From: Seohaeicola zhoushanensis
GTDB lineage: Bacteria > Pseudomonadota > Alphaproteobacteria > Rhodobacterales > Rhodobacteraceae
Direction of reading: 5' to 3'
Assembly: GCF_014656415.1 (NCBI RefSeq)
Contig: NZ_BNCJ01000002.1
Span: 340,213-404,212 of the forward strand
DNA: 64,000 nt
Position 1 is the first letter of the stretch. The number at the start of each line of letters is the position of its first letter. The notes beneath the pieces were generated by a model, which searched no databases, was not told the DNA's origin, and saw only the letters and a list, made by a program, of their open reading frames with translations. Positions 24,701 through 31,815 of the stretch are shown here, in pieces. Position numbers and translations under genes: made by a program.

Positions 24701-27164
24701 CCAGGCGGTCGAGGTGCCGGCGGGCGAAAGCCTGATCCCGGTGCCGGTCACCGCCGACTGGGGGACCGGCGCCTATGTCAGCGCCACGGTGATCCGGCCG
24801 ATGGATGTCGTCGCCGGGCAGAACCCGGCGCGCAGCCTCGGGCTGGCCCATGCCCGCATCAACCCCGGCGACAAGGCGCTGCGGGTGACGATCGAAACGC
24901 CCGAAGTCGCCGAGCCGCGCCAGACCCAGTCGGTCAAGGTCAGGGTCGAGGGCGGCAAGGCGGGCGAACAGGCCTATCTGACGCTCGCCGCCGTCGACGT
25001 GGGGATCCTGAACCTCACCGGCTTCAAGAGCCCGAACCCGCAGGGCCATTACTTCGGCCAGCGCCGTCTGGGCGTCGAGATCCGCGACGTCTATGGCCGG
25101 CTCATCGACGGGATGAACGGGGCCATGGGCACCGTGCGCTCGGGCGGGGACGGCGACATGGGCGCGCGGCTGCAATCGCCGCCGCCGACGCAGGACCTGA
25201 TGGCCAGCTTCAGCGGCGTGGTCGAGGTCGACGCCAATGGCGAGGCCAGCATCGACATCGCCCTGCCGCCCTTCAACGGGACCGTGCGCTTGATGGCCGT
25301 GGCCTGGAGCAAATCGGCCGTGGGGCAGGCCGAACATGACATGCTGGTGCGCGACCCGGTGGTCGTCACCGCGACGGTCCCACGTTTCCTTGCGCCGGGC
25401 GATACCAGCCGGATGCTGCTCGAGGTGGTCCATGCCGATGGCCCGGCCGGCGAGATGACACTGGCGCTGGCCGGCGGCGCCGGCCTGAGCCTGGGCGCCG
25501 GGCCGGGCAAGTTCACCCTGAGCCCCGGTGGCAAGGCGGTGTTCCAGGTGCCCGTCACCGCCGGTGCGGTCAGCGATCCCGAGATCGAGGTGCTGCTGAC
25601 CACCCCCGACGGCGAGGTGCTGCGCCAGACCCTGCGGATGCCGGTGCGTTCGAACGACCCGGTGATCGCGCAGACCCGGCGGTTCGCGCTGGGCGGGGGG
25701 CAGAGCTTTGCCTTCACCAACGACGTCTTCACCGGAATGCGACCCGGCACCGGCAAGGCGATCCTCTCAGCCGGCCCGCTGGCGCGGTTCGACGCGCCCG
25801 GCCTGCTGACGATGCTCGACCAGTATCCCTATGGCTGCACCGAGCAGATCACCTCGAAGGCGATGCCGCTGCTCTATCTCTCGTCGGTCGCCAAGGCGGC
25901 GGGGATGGGGGATGGCCCGGCGGTCAAGGAGCGCATCGAGGCGGCCATCGCCAAGGTGCTGTCGCGGCAGTCGGCCAATGGCGCCTTCGGCCTCTGGCGG
26001 CCGGATTCGGGCGACTTCTGGCTGGATGCCTATGCCTCTGATTTCCTGAGCCGCGCGCGCGCCGAGGGCTACCAGGTGCCCGACCTGGCCTTCCGGCTGG
26101 CGATGGACAACCTGCGCAACCACGTCAACTATGCCGCCGATTTCGACGAGGGCGGCGAAGAGATCGCCTATGCGCTGATGGTGCTGGCACGCGAGGGGGC
26201 GGCGGCGATGGGCGATCTGCGCTATTACGCCGACATCAAGGGCGACGCCTTCTCGACCCCGATGGCGGCGGCCCAGGTGGGCGCGGCGCTGGCGGCCTAT
26301 GGCGACCAGACCCGCGCCGATGCGATGTTTGCCCGTGCCGCAAAGCTGATCCAGCGCCGCCAGGCGGAACAGCCAGTCTGGCGCGCCGATTATGGCACCT
26401 ACCTGCGCGACAACGCGGCGGTGCTGGCGCTGGCGACCGAGGCGGGCAGCACGGCGATCAACGTCTCGGCCCTGACCGACCGGGTGACGGGGCAGTCCGA
26501 CCGCCTCTCGACGCAGGAGGCGACCTGGTCGCTGATGGCGGCACAGGCGTTGGTCCGGGCGCCGAACCAGTCGAACCTGCGGCTGAACGGGGCCGCTGTG
26601 GACGGTCCATTCGTCATGGTGCGCGAGGATGACACGCCCAGCCAGGGCGCCAGCATCACCACCACCGACGGCAAGCCGACCGACATCACCCTGACCACCT
26701 TCGGCATCCCCGAGGTGCCGCCGGCGGCCGGTGGCAACGGCTATGCGATCACGCGCAGCTATTACACTTTGGAGGGCGATCCGCTCGACGGCACCATCTT
26801 CCAGGTGGGCGAGCGTTTCGTCACGGTGATCGAGGTGAGGCCCTTCGAGAATGCCGAGGCGCGGCTGATGGTCGACGACCCGCTGCCCGCCGGGGTCGAG
26901 ATCGACAACCCGAACCTGCTGCGCTCGGGCGATGTCGGCGCGCTCGACTGGCTCGACCCATCGGAGGCGGTCCATAGCGAGTTCCGTTCGGACCGCTTCC
27001 TCGCCCAGGTCGATCTGCGCGGTGGCAAACAGGTTCGACTGGCCTATATCGCCCGTGCCGTCAGCCCCGGCAGCTTCCACCAGCCCGCGGCCTCGGTCGA
27101 GGACATGTACCGCCCGACCTACCGCGCGCGGAGCGACGCGGGGCGGGTGACCGTGACGGAATGA
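21729..27164 (+). CDS. Bacterial alpha-2-macroglobulin with thioester and N-terminal PAN domain
   Basis: A 1811-residue exported protein that would trap proteases in the periplasm. A signal peptide (LVLSLVTAASVSA-QS) is not followed by a lipobox Cys, unlike E. coli YfhM. Next is a PAN/apple-like domain with paired Cys (SCERACSANAACSAF ... NACFPK), then a series of macroglobulin domains. The thioester motif GCTEQ has Cys1370, and the helical thioester domain follows. The receptor-binding-like domain ends the protein. The ATG at 21729 has AGGAGG 8 bases before it. The stop overlaps the next gene by 4 bases and pbpC follows, the classic pairing of a trap with a cell-wall synthase that repairs breaches. 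Confidence 0.93.
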   Translation: MTRFRVTFFTLVLSLVTAASVSAQSAVPEFRYVVTRDIDFYGADLDAVFDTTLQSCERACSANAACSAFTFNSRSNACFPKRGVTDRKPYVGALSAEKIATAPAVRAAAAQRAARLGFLGTSDLADAEAIARNIGLRHQGGGIDLDALLATARARETAGNTAQAMGWTGAAVAASDRADLWADYARLLVAIRTNNGSDRRDNLRRAVQSAANAYLRAESPALRASALLTMSEGLEGLQRGRDMIPALRLASEEQARDDIEQALEKAVGKYGFRITETTVESDTAAPRICAQFSEPLAKIGVDYEPFVRSESSGLAVSADGNQLCVEGVEHGERYRITFRRGLPAGDGETLWKDVEITQYVRDRSPAVRFPGRAYVLPKSADAALPIETVNLTKLDLKLRRVSDRNLLRAFQGGYFGRPLSYWQEEDFAGNIAQDVWSGTAEVSTELNRDMTTRLPMGEAIAGQPAGIYALSASVPGADPYEEPGATQWFVLSDLGLSTLSGTEGLDVTVRGLSDAQARAGVEVTLVSRANAVLGKAVTDAEGLAHFEPGLTRGTSGAAPALVLANMGDSDIGFLSLTEPAFDLSDRGVEGRAPAGPVDVFLTTDRGAYRAGETIHATVLSRDGTVQAIEGLPLIAILSRPDGVEYRRLISGGGVQGGHVFDIPVGTTVPRGSWRLDIKTDPDAPALASTTVLVEDFLPERIDFTLSLPDAPLMAGDQAPLTVAAKYLFGAPGADLSVEGNVTLAAVRSVAEWPGYSFGRYDADTSPRSDYFGGERTDAGGNATLYVDLPQIEATGFPMEARFVTRVADGSARPVERRLIAPVRPDGPVIGIKPLFEDVVAEGSEAAFEVIALGPDLKQVPMQVKWTLNRVRTHYQWYQLYGDWNWEPTVRRTRVASGEGTIGSASLTVQNPVEWGQYELVVERVDGDFTSAAFDFYAGWYAAGDSSATPDRLEMSLDKPDYAVGDTAQLRIVPREAAVALVTVMSNRVISRQAVEVPAGESLIPVPVTADWGTGAYVSATVIRPMDVVAGQNPARSLGLAHARINPGDKALRVTIETPEVAEPRQTQSVKVRVEGGKAGEQAYLTLAAVDVGILNLTGFKSPNPQGHYFGQRRLGVEIRDVYGRLIDGMNGAMGTVRSGGDGDMGARLQSPPPTQDLMASFSGVVEVDANGEASIDIALPPFNGTVRLMAVAWSKSAVGQAEHDMLVRDPVVVTATVPRFLAPGDTSRMLLEVVHADGPAGEMTLALAGGAGLSLGAGPGKFTLSPGGKAVFQVPVTAGAVSDPEIEVLLTTPDGEVLRQTLRMPVRSNDPVIAQTRRFALGGGQSFAFTNDVFTGMRPGTGKAILSAGPLARFDAPGLLTMLDQYPYGCTEQITSKAMPLLYLSSVAKAAGMGDGPAVKERIEAAIAKVLSRQSANGAFGLWRPDSGDFWLDAYASDFLSRARAEGYQVPDLAFRLAMDNLRNHVNYAADFDEGGEEIAYALMVLAREGAAAMGDLRYYADIKGDAFSTPMAAAQVGAALAAYGDQTRADAMFARAAKLIQRRQAEQPVWRADYGTYLRDNAAVLALATEAGSTAINVSALTDRVTGQSDRLSTQEATWSLMAAQALVRAPNQSNLRLNGAAVDGPFVMVREDDTPSQGASITTTDGKPTDITLTTFGIPEVPPAAGGNGYAITRSYYTLEGDPLDGTIFQVGERFVTVIEVRPFENAEARLMVDDPLPAGVEIDNPNLLRSGDVGALDWLDPSEAVHSEFRSDRFLAQVDLRGGKQVRLAYIARAVSPGSFHQPAASVEDMYRPTYRARSDAGRVTVTE

Positions 27165-27718
27165 GCGGGACGGTCTGCACCGCGCATTGGCGCCGCATCG
27201 ACGGCGAGGGCACCGACCGTTGCACCCTGGGGTCGGCAGAACACGGCTGGCTCCTCTCGGGGCAGGCGGCCTGGCGCGAGGAGGAGGTGGAAACCGAACT
27301 CTCCTATGCGGTGCGCTGCGACAGGGAATGGCGCAGCCTCTCCGCGGATATCGCCGGCCGGCGAGGGGAGGAGGAGATCGCCCTGCGCCTGCTGCGCGGA
27401 GAGGAGGGCTGGATGCTGAACGGCGTGCTACAGCCCGAGACCGGCGGCTGCGTCGATCTCGACCTCTGCTTCACCCCTGCGACCAACCTGCTGCCGATCC
27501 GCCGTTTGGTACCCGACGGCCCCATCCCGGTGCCGGTGGTGGCGGCCTGGCTGGTGCCTTCGCTCGACGCCATGCGGCCGCTGGCGCAGAGCTACACGCG
27601 GATCGACGAGGATGATTACGCCTATGACTCAACAGGCTATTCCACCCGGCTGAGGGTGCATCCGACTGGCTTCGTCACCCAGTATTCCGGCCTCTGGGAG
27701 GGCTGGGTCGATGCCTGA
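27161..27718 (+). CDS. Putative glycolipid-binding domain protein (DUF1089)
   Basis: A 185-residue protein without a signal peptide. The body (SYAVRCDREWRSLSADI ... LDLCFTPATNLLPIRRL ... YTRIDEDDYAYDSTGYSTRLRVHPTGFVTQYSGLW) matches the putative glycolipid-binding family, a lipocalin-like barrel with no established function. Its ATG overlaps the macroglobulin stop (ATGA) and its end overlaps pbpC by 8 bases, so all three are one translational unit. Why a barrel of this type sits inside the macroglobulin-PBP1C operon is unclear. Confidence 0.75.
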   Translation: MSGTVCTAHWRRIDGEGTDRCTLGSAEHGWLLSGQAAWREEEVETELSYAVRCDREWRSLSADIAGRRGEEEIALRLLRGEEGWMLNGVLQPETGGCVDLDLCFTPATNLLPIRRLVPDGPIPVPVVAAWLVPSLDAMRPLAQSYTRIDEDDYAYDSTGYSTRLRVHPTGFVTQYSGLWEGWVDA

Positions 27719-29762
27719 AGGGGCGCCCCACCGCTGGTTCTTCGGGCTTGCCCTCGCCCTCGGCCTGGCCGGGGCGAGCCGCGATGCGGCGGACGCCTGG
27801 ATTGACGCCACCGTGCTGCCGCCGGTCCTTGCCGAGACCTCGGTCGAGACGCGCGACCGCAACGGCCAGCTACTGCGCGCCTACCAGGTCGGCAACGGCA
27901 TCTGGCGGCTTGCGGTGACCCCCGCCGAGGTCGATGCGGCCTATGTCGGGATGCTGTTGCGCTACGAGGACAAGCGGTTCCTGACCCACCAGGGCGTCGA
28001 CCCGCTGGCGCTGCTGCGCGCGGTCGGGCAGGCGGTGGTGAACGGGGACACCGTCTCGGGCGGCTCGACCCTGACCATGCAGGTGGCGCGGCTGATCGAG
28101 GACGGGCCGACTGGGCGCTGGGCCGGCAAGCTGCGGCAGATGCGGGTGGCGCTGGCGCTGGAGCGGCGGCTGTCCAAGGACGAGATCCTGCGCCTCTACC
28201 TGACCCACGCGCCCTTCGGCGGCAATATCGAGGGGCTGCGCGCCGCGACCTTCGCCTGGTTCGGCAAGGAGCCGCGCCGGCTGACCCCGGCCGAGGCGGC
28301 GCTGCTGGTGGCGCTGCCGCAATCGCCCGAAACCCGCCGCCCCGACCGCAACGCGGCGGCGGCGCGGGCGGCGCGCGACCGGGTGCTGGCGCGCAGCGCC
28401 GCGCAGGGGGCGCTGGAGGCAGGCGAGGCCGCCGCCGCGCTGCGCAGCCCGGTGCCGACGGCGATGCGGCCGTTTCCCCAGCTGGCCGCCCATCTCGGCG
28501 ACCGGATGCGGGCCGAGGCCCCGGACCTGGCGCGCCACGACCTGACGGTCGATGCAACCGTGCAGGCGGCGATGGAGCGGCTGCTGGCCGAGGCGGTGCG
28601 CGGTGCCGGTCCGCGCGTCTCGGTCGCGCTGGTGGCGGTCGATCATCAGACCGGCGAGATCATCGCCTCCGTCGGCTCGCCCGCTTACGCGGCCGAGGCG
28701 CGCGAGGGCTATGTCGACATGACCCAGGCGGTGCGCTCGCCGGGGTCGCTGCTGAAACCGCTGATCTACGGGCTGGCCTTCGACCAGGGGCTGGCCCATC
28801 CCGAGACGCTGATCCACGATGGTCCGGTGACCTTCGGGCGCTATGCGCCGCGCAATTTCGACGGCCAGTTCCGCGGCGATATCCGGGTGCGCGAGGCGCT
28901 GCAGCAGTCGCTCAACATCCCGGTGGTGCGGCTGGCCGAGGTGCTGGGCCCGGCGCGGATCACCGCCGCGCTGGAGCGGTCGGGGGCGCGGCTGCACATT
29001 CCGGGCGGCAAGCCGGGACTGGCGATTGCGCTGGGCGGGCTGGGGATCACGCTGGAGGACCTGGTGCAGCTCTATGCCGCGCTGGCCGAGGGCGGGCAGG
29101 GTGTGGGCCTGAACGCGCGGCTGGGCGCGGCGGGGGCGCTGCATCAGAAGCTAATCTCGCCCGAGGCGGCCTGGCAGGTGGGGCATATCCTGGCCGGTCT
29201 GACGCCGCCGCCGGGGGCACCTTCGGGGGTGGTGGCCTACAAGACGGGCACCTCATACGGGCACCGCGATGCCTGGGCGATCGGCTATGACGGGCGGCAT
29301 GTGATCGGGGTCTGGATGGGGCGGCCCGACGGGACGCCGGTGCCGGGCGCCTTTGGCGGCGACCTGGCGGCGCCGGTGCTGTTCGATGCCTTCGGGCGGC
29401 TGAAGCAGGGCTTCGAGCGGCTGCCGCCGCCGCCGCCGGCGACGCTGATCGTGACCGCCGCCGAGCTGCCGCTGCCGTTGCAGCGGTTCCGTCCCCGCGA
29501 TGCCGCCTTCGAGGCGGCGGCGGGCGGGGTCGAGCTGACCTTCCCGCCAGACGGGGCGCGTCTGGCGCTGGGGGGCGGTCCGGTGACGCTGAAGCTGCGG
29601 GGCGGGGCGGCGCCTTTCTCGGTGCTGGCGAACGGGCGGCCGGTGGCGACGGGCGCGCAGGGCCGCGAGATCGAGATCGCCGCGCCGGGGCGGGGGTTCT
29701 CGACGCTGGTGGTGATCGACCGGGCGGGGAGTTCGTCGCGGGTGACCGTGCAGCTCGACTGA
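27711..29762 (+). CDS. pbpC: Penicillin-binding protein 1C (bifunctional glycosyltransferase/transpeptidase)
   Basis: A 683-residue membrane-anchored peptidoglycan synthase. A short N-terminal hydrophobic stretch (10-22) is followed by the GT51 domain with catalytic E86 in RYEDKRF and the GGSTLTMQ motif (117-124). The transpeptidase domain has the active Ser in PGSLLKP (S346, K349), and the KTGTS box starts near residue 511. The last 90 residues are the BiPBP_C domain typical of PBP1C. It overlaps the preceding gene by 8 bases. PBP1C next to alpha-2-macroglobulin is a conserved arrangement in Gram-negatives. Confidence 0.95.
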   Translation: MPEGAPHRWFFGLALALGLAGASRDAADAWIDATVLPPVLAETSVETRDRNGQLLRAYQVGNGIWRLAVTPAEVDAAYVGMLLRYEDKRFLTHQGVDPLALLRAVGQAVVNGDTVSGGSTLTMQVARLIEDGPTGRWAGKLRQMRVALALERRLSKDEILRLYLTHAPFGGNIEGLRAATFAWFGKEPRRLTPAEAALLVALPQSPETRRPDRNAAAARAARDRVLARSAAQGALEAGEAAAALRSPVPTAMRPFPQLAAHLGDRMRAEAPDLARHDLTVDATVQAAMERLLAEAVRGAGPRVSVALVAVDHQTGEIIASVGSPAYAAEAREGYVDMTQAVRSPGSLLKPLIYGLAFDQGLAHPETLIHDGPVTFGRYAPRNFDGQFRGDIRVREALQQSLNIPVVRLAEVLGPARITAALERSGARLHIPGGKPGLAIALGGLGITLEDLVQLYAALAEGGQGVGLNARLGAAGALHQKLISPEAAWQVGHILAGLTPPPGAPSGVVAYKTGTSYGHRDAWAIGYDGRHVIGVWMGRPDGTPVPGAFGGDLAAPVLFDAFGRLKQGFERLPPPPPATLIVTAAELPLPLQRFRPRDAAFEAAAGGVELTFPPDGARLALGGGPVTLKLRGGAAPFSVLANGRPVATGAQGREIEIAAPGRGFSTLVVIDRAGSSSRVTVQLD

Positions 29763-29796
29763 GGCGTAGGGCGGGGTTTCACCCCGCCGCGCCGGG

Positions 29797-29865
29797 TGTC
29801 CCAGCTAGGACGGGGGGCAAGCAACTGGAATCATTGTATTTTCATTGGGAGTGATTTCCAGGACA
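29797..29865 (+). repeat. TGTCCCAG-ended dispersed element, copy 2 (69 bp)
   Basis: It starts TGTCCCAGCTAGGACGGGGG, contains CTGGAAT and TTTTCATTGGGAGTGA, and ends CCAGGACA. It starts 35 bases after pbpC and ends 5 bases before the stop of the convergent XRE-cupin gene. The same design is at 7642-7710 (minus strand) and 63032-63099. Confidence 0.85.
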
Positions 29866-29870
29866 CCATT

Positions 29871-30437
29871 TCAGGCGTCCTTGACCACCAGGAAGGCCCG
29901 CGCCGCGCCGCCCCTGGCGGCGATGCGGTGGGGCACGTCGGCGGCGTAGCGGGCGGAGTCGCCGGTGGCAAGCGCCGCCTCGGCGCTGCCCGAGGTGACG
30001 GTGAGCTCGCCCTCGATCACGGTCAGCTGTTCGCGCGCCCCGCGGGCGTGCGGCTTGCTGTCGAGCACGCCGCCGGCCGCGAAGATCAGCTCGTAGAGTT
30101 CGTGGTGGCCGGCCTCTTCGGGCGGCGACAGGATGCGGATGCGGCAGCCTTCGCCCCGGTTGTCGATGGTCGGAGCGGCTGCCGCGCGCAGCACATCGAC
30201 GCGGTCGCGCGCGGCCTCGGCGTCGAGCAGGCCGGCGAAATCGACCTGCAGCGCCCGCGTCAGGTTCCAGAGCGTGGCGATGGTCGGGCTCGACTCGCCG
30301 CGCTCGATCTGGCTGACCATCGAGCGGGAGACGCCCGAAAGGTTGGCCACCGCTTCGAGCGAAAGGCCCTGGGCGCGGCGCGCCTCCTTGAGGCGGGCGG
30401 GCAGGCGGTTCAGGATATCGTCGGTATTTTCCGTCAT
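29871..30437 (-). CDS. XRE-family transcriptional regulator with C-terminal cupin
   Basis: A 188-residue regulator with an N-terminal Xre-type helix-turn-helix (about 10-65: RRAQGLSLEAVANLSGVSRSMVSQIERGESSPT) and a cupin barrel over the last 80 residues (HARGAREQLTVIEGELTV ... GDSARYAADVPHRI). This two-domain class often senses a small metabolite and represses nearby catabolic or amino-acid genes. It is divergent from the thiolase gene, which is therefore a candidate target. A perfect GCGACGTCGC palindrome lies between the two starts. Confidence 0.9.
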   Translation of the reverse strand: MTENTDDILNRLPARLKEARRAQGLSLEAVANLSGVSRSMVSQIERGESSPTIATLWNLTRALQVDFAGLLDAEAARDRVDVLRAAAAPTIDNRGEGCRIRILSPPEEAGHHELYELIFAAGGVLDSKPHARGAREQLTVIEGELTVTSGSAEAALATGDSARYAADVPHRIAARGGAARAFLVVKDA

Positions 30438-30484
30438 GACGGATTCATCCGCCGCCGGGCGCCGCTTGTCAATCGCCCCGGCAC

Positions 30485-30494
30485 GCGACGTCGC
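30485..30494. promoter_or_regulatory. Palindrome between the XRE-cupin regulator and thiolase (possible operator)
   Basis: GCGACGTCGC is a perfect 10-bp palindrome 48 bases upstream of the regulator start and 74 bases before the thiolase ATG. Its place in a divergent regulator-target gap suits an operator, but a GC-rich 10-mer can occur by chance. Confidence 0.3.
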
Positions 30495-30568
30495 ATGACA
30501 TGGGGCTGGCGCTGCGGCGCGGCGAGGGCCATAGTCCGCCGCGACTCATGGACCTAGGAGGACAAGAC

Positions 30569-31744
30569 ATGACCGACATCGTGATCCTGGACGGTGCCCG
30601 CACCGCGATCGGCACTTTCGGAGGCGCCCTGGCCAGCACCGCGCCGATCGACCTGGCGACCGTGGCCACCGAGGCGGCCCTGGAGCGTTCGGGCGTCGAG
30701 GGCAAGCAGATCGGCCATGTCGTCTTTGGCCATGTCATCAACACCGAGCCGCGCGACATGTATCTGAGCCGCGTCGCGGCGATGCAGGCGGGCATTCCCG
30801 AGAGCACCCCGGCGATGAACGTGAACCGGCTTTGCGGATCGGGCGCGCAGGCCATCGTCTCGGCGGTGCAGGCGCTGATGCTGGGCGATGCCGAGTTCGC
30901 GCTGGCGGGCGGCGCCGAGAGCATGTCGCGCAGCCCCTACATCATGCCGGCGGTTCGCTGGGGCCAGAAGATGGGCGACGTCAAGGCGATCGACATGATG
31001 CTGGGCACGCTGAACTGCCCCTTCGGCACCGGCCACATGGGTGTCACCGCCGAGAATGTCGCCTCGGAGCACCAGATCACCCGCGCCGACCAGGACGCCT
31101 TCGCGCTGCTCTCGCAGGAGCGGGCGGCGGCGGCCATCGCGGCGGGCTATTTCGACAGCCAGATCGCCCCGGTCGAGGTGATGGTGAAACGCGAGAAGGT
31201 GCCGTTCAAGGTTGACGAGCACCCGAAGGCCACCACAGCCGAGGCGCTGGCGGGCCTGCGCCCGGTGTTCAAGAAGGACGGCAGCGTGACCGCGGGCAAT
31301 GCCAGCGGCATCAATGACGGCGCGGCCGCCATCGTGCTGGCGACGGCGGATGCGGCGGCCAGGGCCGGGCTGAAGCCGAAGGCGCGGGTGATCGGCTATG
31401 CCCATGCCGGCGTGCGCCCCGAGGTGATGGGCATCGGTCCGATCCCGGCGGTGCAGAACCTGTTCAAGAAGACCGGCCTGACGGCAGCGGATTTCGACGT
31501 GATCGAGAGCAACGAGGCCTTCGCGGCCCAGGCCATCGCCGTCAACCGCGAACTGGGGCTGGACACCGGCAAGGTGAACCCGAACGGCGGCGCCATCGCA
31601 CTGGGCCACCCGGTCGGCGCGACCGGCGCGATCATCACCATCAAGACGCTGTATGAACTGGAGCGGATCGGCGGCAAGCGCGGTCTCATCACCATGTGCA
31701 TCGGTGGTGGCCAGGGCATCGCGCTGGCAATCGAACGTCTTTGA
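30569..31744 (+). CDS. Acetyl-CoA C-acetyltransferase (thiolase)
   Basis: A 391-residue thiolase that joins or splits acyl-CoA units (acetoacetyl-CoA formation or beta-oxidation). Active-site elements are C89 in NVNRLCGSGAQA, the His in NGGAIALGHPVGATGA and the second Cys in MCIGGGQG. NEAFAAQ is the CoA-binding motif. The ATG at 30569 has TAGGAGGA before it and gives the standard N-terminus TDIVILDGARTAIG; a longer frame upstream is not needed. It is divergent from the XRE-cupin regulator. No phaB or phaC is adjacent, so a role in polyhydroxyalkanoate synthesis is open. Confidence 0.93.
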   Translation: MTDIVILDGARTAIGTFGGALASTAPIDLATVATEAALERSGVEGKQIGHVVFGHVINTEPRDMYLSRVAAMQAGIPESTPAMNVNRLCGSGAQAIVSAVQALMLGDAEFALAGGAESMSRSPYIMPAVRWGQKMGDVKAIDMMLGTLNCPFGTGHMGVTAENVASEHQITRADQDAFALLSQERAAAAIAAGYFDSQIAPVEVMVKREKVPFKVDEHPKATTAEALAGLRPVFKKDGSVTAGNASGINDGAAAIVLATADAAARAGLKPKARVIGYAHAGVRPEVMGIGPIPAVQNLFKKTGLTAADFDVIESNEAFAAQAIAVNRELGLDTGKVNPNGGAIALGHPVGATGAIITIKTLYELERIGGKRGLITMCIGGGQGIALAIERL

Positions 31745-31752
31745 GGCATCGG

Positions 31753-31815
31753 GCGGGGGCGCGGCCCCCGCTGCGGGAAACAATGGCCGGGGGCGGTGAC
31801 GCCCCTGGCCTTTTT
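31753..31815 (+). terminator. Tandem hairpins and terminator after the thiolase gene
   Basis: Two stems follow each other. The first is GCGGGGGC-gcg-GCCCCCGC (31753-31771). The second is GGCCGGGGGCG-gtga-CGCCCCTGGCC (31785-31810), with one G-U pair and a run of five T at 31811-31815. The second is a standard intrinsic terminator for the plus strand. Its T-run touches the stop of the convergent tex gene. Confidence 0.85.
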
